Part shown: positions 1 to 9,235 of the stretch, in pieces
How the letters are laid out: the number at the start of each line of letters is the position of its first letter
Numbering within the stretch: position 1 is the stretch's first letter
Made by a program: the position numbers and the translations under genes
Assembly (NCBI RefSeq): GCF_015291665.1
Contig: NZ_CP030048.1
Location: 2,604,001-2,668,000, forward strand
Direction of reading: 5' to 3'
Length of the DNA: 64,000 bases
Source of the DNA: Bradyrhizobium sp. CCBAU 53338
GTDB taxonomy: Bacteria; Pseudomonadota; Alphaproteobacteria; Rhizobiales; Xanthobacteraceae
The notes under the pieces: model-generated
Told to the model about the DNA's origin: nothing
What the model saw: only the letters and a program-made list of their open reading frames with translations
Databases searched by the model: none

Positions 1-1
1 G

Positions 2-1081
2 ACGCGTCCAATCTGCGCGGCACCGATCGCGCTGTTCGTGCTCGCGCTGGTAGGAACGCTTTGGTCGGACGCAGCCTGGGGCGCGCGCCTCTATGCGGTC
101 GGCCCGACCGTCAAGCTGCTCGTGCTGCCGGTGCTGCTCTATCATTTCGAGCGCTCGCCGCGCGGACACTGGATATTCGTCGCATTCCTGGTGTCCTGCG
201 CGCTGCTCTCGGTGATGTCATGGCTTGTCGCTTTTTATCCGAGCCTCTCCCTGAGGCCCTATGATCCCCTCGAGCGTGGCATCTTCGTCAAGAACTATAT
301 CGACCAGAGCCAGGAATTCACGCTGTGCGCGGTTGCGCTCGCCTATCCCGTGATGATGTTATTGCGCGAGAAGCGCTACTGGCTCGCGGTTCTGTTGATG
401 GCGCTCCCGCTGAGCTTTCTGGTCAACATGACCTTCGTGGTGGTGTCGCGCACCGCGCTGGTCACAGTGCCGATCATGCTCGCTGTGTTCGCGCTGCTTC
501 ATTTGAGGTGGCGCAGCGTCGCCATGATTTCTGCAGCTATGATTGTCTTTGCCGTGCTTGCTTGGCAAGCCTCGCCGCAATTGCGTAAGACGGCCGACAC
601 GTTTTCGCGCGACTACCGTCTCTATATGCAGGAGAACGTGCCGACCTCGATGGGCGAGCGCCTCGAATATTGGCGGCATGCCGTGCAGTTTTTCGTTCAG
701 GCTCCGCTCGTGGGGCACGGTACCGGCTCCACGCAAGGGCTGTTCGAGAGAGCTGCAAAGGAGCGTTCATGGGTTCCGGGCGTCAGGGTCTTTCCGAACC
801 CGCATAACCAAACGCTGCATGTCGCCATCCAGTGGGGTGCCATCGGCATCGGGGTTCTCTACGCGATCTGGATCTTTCATTTTCAGCTATTTAGTGGCGA
901 GGGGTTTGCCAGGTGGGTCGGCCTTCTGGTAGTCGTGCAAAACGTCTTCACATCGCTGTTCAACTCCCATCTGTTCGATTTCCACGAGGGCTGGATGTAC
1001 GTTCTCGGCGTCGGCGTTGCCGGCGGCATGGTGATCCGGAGACGACAGGCCGAGGCGAATGTTGGGCAAGCGGGTTCCTGA
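2..1081 (+). CDS. O-antigen ligase family membrane protein (5' partial)
   Basis: The reading frame is open to the window edge, so the true start lies outside. The visible ~360 residues are mostly hydrophobic helices, as in the O-antigen ligase / polymerase family (Wzy_C, WaaL). Near the C-terminal third a periplasmic-loop signature is visible: PLVGHGTGSTQ, then FPNPHNQTLHVAIQWGAIG. This matches the family pattern of GxGxG followed by NPHNxxL and a Trp-Gly helix. Family members join undecaprenyl-linked glycans to lipid A-core or polymerise repeat units in the inner membrane. The next genes make nucleotide sugars and glycosyltransferases, which supports a surface-polysaccharide role. Ligase and polymerase cannot be told apart from sequence alone. 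Confidence 0.8.
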   Translation, partial: TRPICAAPIALFVLALVGTLWSDAAWGARLYAVGPTVKLLVLPVLLYHFERSPRGHWIFVAFLVSCALLSVMSWLVAFYPSLSLRPYDPLERGIFVKNYIDQSQEFTLCAVALAYPVMMLLREKRYWLAVLLMALPLSFLVNMTFVVVSRTALVTVPIMLAVFALLHLRWRSVAMISAAMIVFAVLAWQASPQLRKTADTFSRDYRLYMQENVPTSMGERLEYWRHAVQFFVQAPLVGHGTGSTQGLFERAAKERSWVPGVRVFPNPHNQTLHVAIQWGAIGIGVLYAIWIFHFQLFSGEGFARWVGLLVVVQNVFTSLFNSHLFDFHEGWMYVLGVGVAGGMVIRRRQAEANVGQAGS

Positions 1082-1162
1082 GCTGCGCGGCTGGCAAGTC
1101 CTGTCGAGATGGGCTATCAGCGCGGTAAGGTTGCAACTATCGGGATATTCATTGGTCGGCGG

Positions 1163-3076
1163 ATGACGCGTCTTTCGCATCTCACTTTGCGCAATTTCAT
1201 GATCGCGCTCCACGACCTGTTGGCGACGACGGCGGCGCTGTTCGCGGCGTTCTATCTGCGTTTTGAGGGTGGCGACAGCTTCTACGACCGCCTGCCGCTG
1301 CTCTTCGAGATTCTGCCGTACTTTCTCGCCTTCAGCGTGGTCGTGTTCTTCGTCTTCAACCTGACCACAACGAAATGGCGCTTCATCTCGCTGCCGGACG
1401 CGATGAACATCATCCGCGTCGCGAGCGTGCTGACGGTTGCGCTGCTGGCGCTGGACTACATCTTCGTCGCCCCCAACGTTCGCGGCGCCTTCTTCCTCGG
1501 CAAGGTCACCATCGTCCTCTACTGGTTCCTCGAGATCTTCGCGCTCAGCGCCCTGCGCATGGCCTATCGCTACTTCCGCTATACGCGAGTGCGGCGCCAT
1601 GCCCGCAGCGAGGACGCAGCCCCGACGCTACTGATCGGCCGCGCCGCGGATGCCGAGGTGCTCTTGCGCGGCATCGAGAGCGGATCGATCAAGCGGATCT
1701 GGCCGGTCGGCCTGCTGTCGCCGTCGAGCTCCGATCGCGGCCAGTTGATCCGCAACTTGCCGGTGCTGGGCGGCATCGACGACATCGAGGACGTCGTCGC
1801 CGATTTCGCCAAGCGCGGCAAGGCGATCACCCGCGTGGTGATGACGCCGTCCGCGTTCGAACCGGAGGCCCACCCGGAATCGATCCTGATGCGGGCGCGC
1901 AGGCTGGGTGTGATCGTCAACCGCATGCCCTCGCTGGAGAGCGGCGACACCCCGCGGCTCACGGCCGTCGCGGTCGAGGACTTGCTGCTGCGGCCCAGCG
2001 AAAAGATCGACTATGCGCGGCTGGAGGCCCTCATCAAGGGCAAGGCGGTGATCGTCACCGGCGGCGGCGGTTCGATCGGCTCGGAGATCTGCGAGCGTAT
2101 CGTCGCCTTTGGCGCCGCGCGCCTGCTGATCGTGGAGAATTCAGAGCCGGCGCTCTACGCGATCACCGAGGCGCTCGCCGCGCAGGACACCGGGGCGGCG
2201 ATCGAGGGCCGGATCGCCGACATCCGCGACCGCGAGCGCGTCATGCGCCTGATGGCCGAGTTCAGGCCTGACATCGTGTTCCACGCGGCAGCCCTCAAGC
2301 ACGTGCCGATCCTCGAGCGCGACTGGAGCGAAGGCGTCAAGACCAACATCTTCGGCTCGATCAACGTCGCCGATGCGGCGCTGGCCGCCGGCGCCGAAGC
2401 CATGGTCATGATCTCGACCGACAAGGCGATCGAGCCGGTGTCGATGCTGGGCCTGACCAAGCGTTTCGCCGAGATGTACTGCCAGGCGCTCGACCACGAT
2501 CTTGCGGCGGGTGGCACCGGCACCAAGCCGCCGATGCGGCTGATCTCGGTCCGGTTCGGCAATGTGCTGGCCTCGAACGGCTCGGTGGTGCCGAAATTCA
2601 AGGCCCAGATCGAAGCCGGCGGCCCGGTGACCGTCACGCATCCCGACATGGTCCGCTATTTCATGACCATTCGCGAGGCCTGCGATCTCGTGATCACGGC
2701 GGCTACGCATGCGCTCGGAACACAGCGTCCCGACGTTTCCGTATATGTGCTCAACATGGGCCAGCCGGTGAAGATCGTCGATCTCGCCGAGCGCATGATC
2801 CGCCTCTCGGGTCTTCAGCCCGGCTACGACATCGAGATCGTGTTCACGGGGATGCGACCGGGCGAGCGCCTGAACGAAATCCTGTTCGCCTCCGAAGAGC
2901 CGACCCGCGAGATCGGCGTTGCCGGCATCATGGCCGCGCAGCCGAACGAGCCGCCGATGCAGACCCTGCGCAAATGGATCGCGGCGCTCGACCAGGCGAT
3001 CGCGCGTGACGATCGGGCCACCATCAGCACCATCCTGAAGGATGCGGTCCCCGAATTCGGGTCGACCGCGGCCTGA
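1163..3076 (+). CDS. NDP-sugar 4,6-dehydratase of the WbpM/CapD family
   Basis: A protein of 637 aa with about four N-terminal membrane helices, a central CoA-binding-like domain, and a C-terminal extended short-chain dehydrogenase domain. The Rossmann motif GGGGSIGSE is near residue 300. STDKA (Ser418) and Lys433 lie in the catalytic region. Family members convert UDP-GlcNAc to UDP-4-keto-6-deoxy-GlcNAc; WreV is the Rhizobium etli counterpart. The position four residues before Lys433 is Leu429, preceded by Met428, where classical SDRs have Tyr and WbpM has Met. I chose the ATG at 1163 because homologues begin close to the first helix; an upstream ATG at 1109 in the same frame is possible. 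The next gene starts 2 bases after the stop. Confidence 0.85.
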   Translation: MTRLSHLTLRNFMIALHDLLATTAALFAAFYLRFEGGDSFYDRLPLLFEILPYFLAFSVVVFFVFNLTTTKWRFISLPDAMNIIRVASVLTVALLALDYIFVAPNVRGAFFLGKVTIVLYWFLEIFALSALRMAYRYFRYTRVRRHARSEDAAPTLLIGRAADAEVLLRGIESGSIKRIWPVGLLSPSSSDRGQLIRNLPVLGGIDDIEDVVADFAKRGKAITRVVMTPSAFEPEAHPESILMRARRLGVIVNRMPSLESGDTPRLTAVAVEDLLLRPSEKIDYARLEALIKGKAVIVTGGGGSIGSEICERIVAFGAARLLIVENSEPALYAITEALAAQDTGAAIEGRIADIRDRERVMRLMAEFRPDIVFHAAALKHVPILERDWSEGVKTNIFGSINVADAALAAGAEAMVMISTDKAIEPVSMLGLTKRFAEMYCQALDHDLAAGGTGTKPPMRLISVRFGNVLASNGSVVPKFKAQIEAGGPVTVTHPDMVRYFMTIREACDLVITAATHALGTQRPDVSVYVLNMGQPVKIVDLAERMIRLSGLQPGYDIEIVFTGMRPGERLNEILFASEEPTREIGVAGIMAAQPNEPPMQTLRKWIAALDQAIARDDRATISTILKDAVPEFGSTAA

Positions 3077-3078
3077 CC

Positions 3079-4299
3079 ATGCAGCCAGAAGGCAAGATCG
3101 TCGTCGCGAGCCAGCATTATCCGCCGGATCCGAGCACGACCGCGGCGATCATGGCCGAGATAGCCTGCCGCCTCGCCTCCGAGCACGAGGTCGTGGTGTT
3201 GTCGGGCTCGCCTGGTGCGCTGCCGGCCTCGCAGACCGGTGTGGATAAGCCGCACGTAGTCGCCATCAGGAACCGGATGGGAGGAAAGGCGGCGCTGGTC
3301 CGCCGCGGTCTATCCGAACTGCTGTTCGTGCTGCGCATCTTCGTCGCGCTGCTGCGGCGCCTGCGGCGCGGCGACGTCGTGCTGACCGTCACGGCACCGT
3401 TCATGCTGCCTTACGCGGTCGCTGCCGCGGCCCGGTTCAAGGGGGCACGCTCGGCGCTGATCATGCATGACCTGTTTCCCGACGTGCTGGTGATGGCGGG
3501 CCTGTTGAAGCCGCGCGCGTTCGTGACCGGCGTGATGCGCGCCGCCAACAGCCTGATGTTCCGCGCGCTCGATGCCGTGATCACCATCGGCCGCGATGCG
3601 GAAGCGCCGCTGCTCGGCTATGCCGGCATGACGCGAAACAAGATCCGCTTCATTCCGAACTGGGCCACACTCGTGCCTGCGACGCGGCCGGTGACGTCGG
3701 ACAATCCGTTCCGGAAAGACCTTGCGGCGCGCTTCATCGTCGGGCTGTCAGGCAATCTCGGCTTCACCCACGATCCCGAGATCGTGTTCGAGGCGGCGCG
3801 CCTGCTGAAGGACGACGCGGACATTCATTTCCTGCTCTCCGGCTGGGGCATCGGCTTCGAACGGCTGAAGCAGCTGCAGGCCGAGGCCGGTCTCTCCAAT
3901 GTCTCCTTCGTGGCCCGGGTCGAGGATGCCGAGCTCGAGGCGTTCCTGACCGCCGCCGACCTCTGGATTATCCCGTACCGGAAGGACGTCGCCGGGGTAT
4001 CGGTGCCGAGCCGTTTCTATAATCTGCTGGCGGTCGGCCGCCCCGTCGTGCTGGTGTCGGAGCCCGAGGCCGAGGCGGCCCTGACGGTGGTGGAGAACGG
4101 GCTGGGCTGGGTGGTGACGCCGGGCCGCGCCGATCAGCTCGCCGCGGCGATCCGTGCGGCGTCCAAATGCTGTGACGGCGCTTTGGCCGAACGCGCGGTG
4201 AAGGCGGCATCGAAGTTCGATCGCAGCGTCGCGATGAACGCCTATGCCGCTCTGATCGAGGAATTGTTGCGCAACCCGAGCCTGAGGGAGCAACGATGA
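3079..4299 (+). CDS. GT4-family glycosyltransferase (WbuB-like)
   Basis: A 406-residue GT-B fold glycosyltransferase. The N-terminus (VVASQHYPPDPSTTA) is typical of WbuB-like enzymes that add a deoxy-amino sugar to lipid-linked O-antigen precursors. The C-terminal nucleotide-binding half includes GLSGNLGFTHDPE, then WIIPYRKDVAGVSVPSRFYN, matching the GT4 acidic/serine donor loop pattern. It is transcriptionally coupled: 2 bases after the dehydratase, and its stop overlaps the next start by 4 bases. Donor and acceptor cannot be read from sequence; the surrounding 4,6-dehydratase and 4-reductase make an N-acetylated 6-deoxy-hexosamine donor plausible. Confidence 0.8.
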   Translation: MQPEGKIVVASQHYPPDPSTTAAIMAEIACRLASEHEVVVLSGSPGALPASQTGVDKPHVVAIRNRMGGKAALVRRGLSELLFVLRIFVALLRRLRRGDVVLTVTAPFMLPYAVAAAARFKGARSALIMHDLFPDVLVMAGLLKPRAFVTGVMRAANSLMFRALDAVITIGRDAEAPLLGYAGMTRNKIRFIPNWATLVPATRPVTSDNPFRKDLAARFIVGLSGNLGFTHDPEIVFEAARLLKDDADIHFLLSGWGIGFERLKQLQAEAGLSNVSFVARVEDAELEAFLTAADLWIIPYRKDVAGVSVPSRFYNLLAVGRPVVLVSEPEAEAALTVVENGLGWVVTPGRADQLAAAIRAASKCCDGALAERAVKAASKFDRSVAMNAYAALIEELLRNPSLREQR

Positions 4300-5243
4300 G
4301 CGAGAACAAGCGGGTCGTGCTGGTCACGGGGGCGAGCGGCTTTGTCGGCCGTCATGTGGTGCCGGACCTGGTGCGCGCGGGATGGTCGGTCCGCCGCGCG
4401 GTTCGCAGCCCGGAAGGCCTCGACGACGAGGTCGTGATCGAGACGATCGGCCCCGACACCGATTGGACGGCCGCGCTCGAGGGCGTCGACGCCGTCGTTC
4501 ATCTCGCCGCACGCGTGCATCACAAGCACGAGGAGCACGCGGTCCAGCTCTATCGCAACGTCAACATCGCCGGCACGCTGCACCTGGCGCGGTCGGCGGC
4601 GACCGCCGGCGTGCGCCAGTTCATCTTCGTCAGCACCGTTCTCGTGCATGGCCGCAGCAACGAGGGCCGTGCCCCGTTCTGCGAAGACGACATCCTGACG
4701 CCGCGCGGCCTCTACTGCATGTCCAAGGCGGCAGCCGAGGCGGGACTGCGGACGCTGGCGCGCGACAGCGACATAAACATCTCGGTGATCAGGCCGCCGC
4801 TGGTCTATGGCGCAGGCGCCAAGGGCAATTTCGCGCTGCTCACGCGCGCGGTGAATTTGGGCGTGCCGCTGCCGTTTGCCGCGATCCGCAACCACCGCGC
4901 CTTCCTCGCCGTGCAGAACCTCTCGTCCTTCATCCTGCGCCAGCTGGCCCATCCCGATCCCGCAAGCAATTTCGAGATCTTCCTGGTGCCCGACAGGGAG
5001 CAGGTCTCGACTCCCGAATTCGTCGAGCGGCTGGCGAGAGCGTCCGGCAAGAGCCCGCGGCTGTTCGGCATGTCACCCGAGCTGCTGGGCTCGCTGTTCG
5101 GCCTGCTGGGCCGGCAGGACACGCATGACAGCCTGATCGGCTCGCTCGAGCTCAACGTCTCCAAGGCGATCGCGACGGGGTGGCAGCCGGAGGTGTCGCT
5201 CGACGAGGGTCTGCGGCTGGCGCTGGCGGCTCAGGACGCCTGA
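4296..5243 (+). CDS. NAD-dependent epimerase/4-reductase, WreQ/WbpV-like
   Basis: A 315-residue extended SDR. The N-terminal Rossmann motif is TGASGFVGRH and the catalytic Tyr-Lys pair appears as YCMSKAAAE. Length and order resemble WreQ of Rhizobium etli and WbpV of Pseudomonas, which reduce the 4-keto group made by the upstream dehydratase to give the QuiNAc residue. It overlaps the glycosyltransferase stop by 4 bases (ATGA) and overlaps the convergent WecA-like gene by 13 bases at 5231-5243. A GalE-like epimerase role cannot be excluded; the assignment to a 4-reductase rests on the neighbouring WbpM-like and WbpL-like genes. Confidence 0.7.
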   Translation: MSENKRVVLVTGASGFVGRHVVPDLVRAGWSVRRAVRSPEGLDDEVVIETIGPDTDWTAALEGVDAVVHLAARVHHKHEEHAVQLYRNVNIAGTLHLARSAATAGVRQFIFVSTVLVHGRSNEGRAPFCEDDILTPRGLYCMSKAAAEAGLRTLARDSDINISVIRPPLVYGAGAKGNFALLTRAVNLGVPLPFAAIRNHRAFLAVQNLSSFILRQLAHPDPASNFEIFLVPDREQVSTPEFVERLARASGKSPRLFGMSPELLGSLFGLLGRQDTHDSLIGSLELNVSKAIATGWQPEVSLDEGLRLALAAQDA

Positions 5244-6238
5244 GGGCGGGAGAACCGCCGCAGCACGACGGCAACCGCGATCGCGCCCACCAGGAGCGCG
5301 ATCGGCGTGACGGTCGCCGAGCCGGCGCGGACGGTGAGGATGGCAAGCGCCGCCAGCAGGAGGTTGAGCGCAAACACCTCGCCGATGACGCGCCGAACCG
5401 AAAAGCCGTTGTCGGTGGCGCGCTGGTAGAAGTGCGAGCGATGCGCCGACCAGAACTGCTCGCGGCGCGCGATGCGGCGGAATAGCGTGATGGTGGAATC
5501 GGCGAGGTAATAGGCGGGCAGCAGCAGCGCCGCGGCGGGCTCACCGCGCCAGGTAAGCGCGAGCAGGCACCAGCCGACCAGAAGGCCGATCGGCAGGCTG
5601 CCGACATCGCCCAAGAACACTTTCGCGACCGGCTTGTTGAACGGTGCAAAGCCGAGCATCGCGCCGCACAGGGCCGTTGCGATCAACACCGCCGGCCACG
5701 GCAGTTCGCCGAGCAGCCCGAGCAGCAGCAGTGCCGCGGTGACCGGCACCACCTCCGCCACCGTCATCAGGTCGAGCCCGTCCATGAAGTTGACGAGGTT
5801 CACGAACCAGATTCCGGCGAGCAGGATCAGGCTGCGCTCCAGCGCCAGCGGCAGATCAGGCACGATGCGCGCATCGTCCGATGCGGTGAACACGACGGCG
5901 CCGACGCAGGCGGCCTGCAGCACGAGCCGCACCAGCACCGGCAGCGAGACGATGTCGTCGGCAAACCCGACCAGTGCGATCACGACGGTTGCGACGACCA
6001 GCGCCGGCGGGATCGCAACGTCGGCCCAGGCCGCCCACGCCAATGCGACGACGAGCGTCGCCGAGATCACCGCGATGCCCGCGCCCTGCGGGGTCGGGAT
6101 CCGGTGCGAGGAACGTGCGTTCGGCCGCGCCAGCGCGTAGCGCTGCAGCAGGGGGCGGCTGATCCAGGTGATGAGCGCCGACATCAGCGCGGCGATCGCT
6201 GCGGCAAGCAGCGAGGCCACGATCGTGGGCGCGGTCAC
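5231..6238 (-). CDS. WecA/WbpL-type polyprenyl-phosphate sugar-1-phosphate transferase
   Basis: A 335-residue polytopic protein of the MraY/WecA family, which starts O-antigen assembly on undecaprenyl phosphate at the inner membrane. The signature acidic loops are visible in order: GFADDIVSL, NFMDGLDLM and FLGDVGSLPIG, followed by RSHFYQRA, equivalent to the family HxH-type motif. Start is the GTG at 6238, whose bases overlap the TGA of the upstream UPF0104 gene (GTGA), so the two are translationally coupled. In Rhizobium etli, WreU of this family transfers the 4-keto sugar before WreQ reduces it; the convergent reductase at 4296-5243 fits that pathway. Confidence 0.85.
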   Translation of the reverse strand: MTAPTIVASLLAAAIAALMSALITWISRPLLQRYALARPNARSSHRIPTPQGAGIAVISATLVVALAWAAWADVAIPPALVVATVVIALVGFADDIVSLPVLVRLVLQAACVGAVVFTASDDARIVPDLPLALERSLILLAGIWFVNLVNFMDGLDLMTVAEVVPVTAALLLLGLLGELPWPAVLIATALCGAMLGFAPFNKPVAKVFLGDVGSLPIGLLVGWCLLALTWRGEPAAALLLPAYYLADSTITLFRRIARREQFWSAHRSHFYQRATDNGFSVRRVIGEVFALNLLLAALAILTVRAGSATVTPIALLVGAIAVAVVLRRFSRPQAS

Positions 6239-7194
6239 TCCGGGACCCCGAGCTGCGCCGAGCCCTGCGCCGCCTTCTCCGCGCTGAGGATCCAGACCAG
6301 GCCGCCGAACGCCCCGACGATGAACGAAACCGCGCCGAACAGCAGCGAGACGTTGACGCCCTCGTTGGCGGCCAGCCCCGCGAAGCCGAAGGCCAGGCCC
6401 ATGCTTGCCTCGCGCACGCCCCAGCCGGCGATCGAGATCGGCATCAACGTGATCAGCATCACCGGCGGCACCAGCAGGAACACCTGCGCGAACGTGACGG
6501 GGGCGGCGATCGATTTCACCACGCACCAGGCAATGACGACCGCGAGCACGTGGACGAGCAGCGACAGGATTGCGATCATCGGCCCGCGCGTGCGGCTGAA
6601 GATGACGCGGTTGGCGATGACGGCGCAGGCGTGGATGTGGTGGGTCGCCCACCACGTCTTCAGCCAGGGCCATTTCAGCGCACCGAAGATGAGAAAGCCG
6701 ATGCCGCCGGCGAGCGCCGCGAGGTCGATGAGCAGCAGCGCCGAACGTCCATGCGTGTCGGTGATGAGCTGGTAGCTCCAGGGCAGGCTCGCGACGATGA
6801 GGATGGCGAGCGCGACGAGGCCGATCGCGCGATCGACGAAGATCGAATAGGTTGCCGCGCGCCATCCGGCACCGGCGCGCGCCACCAGCCAGAGCCGGAC
6901 CGCATCGCCGCCGATCGCCGACGGCAGGGTCTGGTTGAAGAAGGAGCCGATCACGTTGTAGCGCATGGCGCGGCCGAGCTCGAGCGGCGCGCTGCATGCG
7001 GCGCCGACCTCGCGCCAGCGCAGCACGCCGACGAAGATTTGCAGGAACGTGACCGCGATCGCCACGCCGATCCAGAACAGGCTGGTCGCGGTGAAGCGCG
7101 ACAACAGCTCGGTCAGGTCGACCTTGCGCAGCGCCAGATAGAGCAGCGCTCCGGAAATCAGGATTTTGGCCGTCGACAACAGGATTCGGCGCAT
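6235..7194 (-). CDS. UPF0104 / LPG-synthase-TM-like integral membrane protein
   Basis: A 319-residue protein with about eight predicted hydrophobic helices, of the family (PF03706-like) that includes AglD and the flippase-like half of lysylphosphatidylglycerol synthase. Visible family features include IGSFFNQTLPSAIGGDAVR and the C-terminal GWGVREASM segment. I chose the ATG at 7194 (MRRILLSTAK) because translation upstream in the same frame is charged and lacks family character. Its stop overlaps the GTG of the WecA-like gene, which implies a shared mRNA and a role in lipid-linked glycan handling. The exact function of such stand-alone proteins is not established. Confidence 0.75.
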   Translation of the reverse strand: MRRILLSTAKILISGALLYLALRKVDLTELLSRFTATSLFWIGVAIAVTFLQIFVGVLRWREVGAACSAPLELGRAMRYNVIGSFFNQTLPSAIGGDAVRLWLVARAGAGWRAATYSIFVDRAIGLVALAILIVASLPWSYQLITDTHGRSALLLIDLAALAGGIGFLIFGALKWPWLKTWWATHHIHACAVIANRVIFSRTRGPMIAILSLLVHVLAVVIAWCVVKSIAAPVTFAQVFLLVPPVMLITLMPISIAGWGVREASMGLAFGFAGLAANEGVNVSLLFGAVSFIVGAFGGLVWILSAEKAAQGSAQLGVPE

Positions 7195-7635
7195 CTCGCC
7201 CGCGGGGTTTGCGAAGATTGGAGGCGACCCGACGCGAGGCGCCGAATTCGGCCGCTTTGGTATGGTTTTGGCGTCGATCTTGCAATAGCCCTCCTTCGTC
7301 CGCCGTGCTTCGCCGCCGAGGGCTCTTGCGAGCCCCTCGATACCGGCCAAAGCGCGCCGCAGGCAGGGTTTCGGGATCGCTTGGGAACAGGATGACGGAT
7401 CGGGCGGCTCCGATCACCGGGACGGCCGGTTTCCCCGGCTTTCGCATCGCCCTGTTTGCGCATGTTTCCGTCTGTAAACGCCGTCGTGGCCGGCCAGCCG
7501 ATCCTGCTCTCTGGACCATGGCAAAATGCGCCGCGAGGTCACCTATCTTGACGTCGCGGCCCGTGTAGTATCCAAGCCGATCGCACGGGGTCCACAATTC
7601 TGTCGCCTGCTATCGGGACGACTTCAAGGTTTGAG
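7195..7635. other. 441-bp divergent intergenic region upstream of manC
   Basis: This gap separates the minus-strand UPF0104 gene from plus-strand manC, so it should hold both promoters. A TTGACG at 7548-7553 followed by TATCCA at 7569-7574 (15-base spacer) is the only sigma70-like pair I noticed on the plus strand, and it is weak. Several frames are open here but none shows a protein family or codon pattern I recognise. I see no RNA gene or strong hairpin. Confidence 0.4.
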
Positions 7636-9054
7636 ATGACGATGGACAAACGCATTATCCCCCTGATCATGTGCGGCGGCGCCGGCACGCGGTTGTGGCC
7701 GGCTTCGCGCGAGGTGCGCCCGAAGCAGTTCCTGCCGCTGTTCGGCGCGCGCTCGACCTTCCAGGACACGCTGCTGCGCGTCTCGGACGCTACGCTGTTC
7801 GACCGCCCCATCGTCATCACCAATGCGGCGTATCGCTTCATGGTGCTGGAGCAACTCGCCGAGATCGGCATCGAGGCCGACGTCATCCTCGAGCCGATGC
7901 GCCGCGACTCCGGCCCGGCGATCGCCGCTGGCGCTGCGTTCGCGCAGAACCGCACGAGTGAAGCGATCGTGCTCGCGCTCGCCGCCGATCACGTCGTGCA
8001 GGACAACGCCGCCTTCGTCGCCGCCTGCCGCGAAGGCCTCGCTGCCGCGAGCACGGGGCGCATCGTCACTTTCGGCGTGAAGCCGGAGCGGCCGGCGACC
8101 GAATACGGCTATATCAGCCCGGGCGAGGTGATCTCAGGCGAGGTGCACGCGGTCGCACGCTTCGTCGAGAAGCCGGATGCGGTGAAGGCCGCCGACTACG
8201 TCAATTCGGGCTATCTCTGGAACAGCGGCAACTTCATGTTTCCGGCGGCGCTGCTGCTCGACGAATACCGCAAGGTGGATGCGGCGAGTGTCGAGGCGGT
8301 GTCCAGCGCGGTCGCCAACGCCGGCCGCGATCTCGGCTTCGTCACGCTGGAGCCCGAGGCCTTCGGTGCGGCGAAGGCAATCTCGATCGACTATGCCGTG
8401 ATGGAGAAGACTTCGCGCGCAGCGGTCGTGCCGGTATCCTGCGGCTGGTCCGACGTCGGCTCGTGGCGGGCGGTGTGGGAGCTCTCCGACAAGGATGCGC
8501 AGGGCAACGCCGCGCACGGCACCGCCGTGTTCGAGGATTCGCGCAATTGCAACGTCACGAGCGATCACGCGCTGGTCGCGCTCGAAGGCGTCGACGACCT
8601 CGTCGTGGTCGCGACCGCGGACGCGGTGCTGGTCTCGCGCCAGAAGGACGCCAACGGGCTGAAGCGCCTCGTCACCAAGCTGAAGGCGGTCGCGCCGAAG
8701 GTCACCGAGGAGCACCTCAAGGTGCATCGCCCCTGGGGCAGCTACCAGTCGGTCGACAATGGCGAGCGCCATCAGGTCAAGCGGATCGTGGTGAAGCCGG
8801 GCGGGCGGCTGTCGCTGCAGAAGCATCACCATCGCGCCGAGCACTGGATCGTGGTCCGCGGCGCCGCCCGCGTCACCGTGAACGAGACCGTGAAGACGGT
8901 GCACGAGAACGAGTCCATCTACATCCCGATGGGCGCGGTGCACCGGATGGAGAATCCCGGCAAGATCATGCTGGAACTCATCGAGGTCCAGACCGGCTCC
9001 TATCTCGGGGAAGACGACATCATCCGGATTGAAGACGACTATCAAAGGTCGTAA
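7636..9054 (+). CDS. manC: mannose-1-phosphate guanylyltransferase / mannose-6-phosphate isomerase
   Basis: A 472-residue type II bifunctional enzyme that makes GDP-mannose from fructose/mannose phosphates in the cytoplasm. The N-terminal pyrophosphorylase signature GGAGTRLWPASREVRPKQF is at residues ~13-31, with FVEKPD and YLWNSGNF further on. The C-terminal type II PMI cupin domain carries HRPWGSYQSVDNGERHQVK and the metal-site segment LQKHHHRAEHW. Length agrees with AlgA/XanB/ManC (~470 aa). AAGG at 7626-7629 precedes the ATG at 7636; a second in-frame ATG is at 7642. GDP-mannose could feed O-antigen, or the mannose that decorates Bradyrhizobium lipid A. Confidence 0.93.
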   Translation: MTMDKRIIPLIMCGGAGTRLWPASREVRPKQFLPLFGARSTFQDTLLRVSDATLFDRPIVITNAAYRFMVLEQLAEIGIEADVILEPMRRDSGPAIAAGAAFAQNRTSEAIVLALAADHVVQDNAAFVAACREGLAAASTGRIVTFGVKPERPATEYGYISPGEVISGEVHAVARFVEKPDAVKAADYVNSGYLWNSGNFMFPAALLLDEYRKVDAASVEAVSSAVANAGRDLGFVTLEPEAFGAAKAISIDYAVMEKTSRAAVVPVSCGWSDVGSWRAVWELSDKDAQGNAAHGTAVFEDSRNCNVTSDHALVALEGVDDLVVVATADAVLVSRQKDANGLKRLVTKLKAVAPKVTEEHLKVHRPWGSYQSVDNGERHQVKRIVVKPGGRLSLQKHHHRAEHWIVVRGAARVTVNETVKTVHENESIYIPMGAVHRMENPGKIMLELIEVQTGSYLGEDDIIRIEDDYQRS

Positions 9055-9077
9055 CCAGCAGGCTCCGAATCACGCGA

Positions 9078-9118
9078 TCCGGGCCCGTAAAGCCCGCCTT
9101 TGCGGCTTAAGGCCCGGA
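9078..9118 (+). terminator. Two-tier hairpin downstream of manC, probable intrinsic terminator
   Basis: An 8-base perfect outer stem (TCCGGGCC at 9078-9085 with GGCCCGGA at 9111-9118) encloses an inner stem of AAGCC(C)GC with GCGGCTT around a CTTT loop. A run of five T begins about 11 bases later, a little far for a classical terminator. Confidence 0.5.
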
Positions 9119-9235
9119 GAACGTGTAACTTTTTGAATCAAATCGTGTCCGGGCAGTCAGGCCGGCATTCGCCACATCTGTGGCACCCGTGCTAGAAGCG
9201 GCCCGGGGATTTGCGTTGAATCGGGGTTCGATCAG

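Noticed and set aside
5231..7597. A 788-codon minus-strand frame apparently fusing a membrane protein to the WecA-like transferase.
   Set aside because: The upstream half is out of frame with the UPF0104 gene at 6235-7194, which has family features. The transferase has its own GTG start overlapping that gene's stop.
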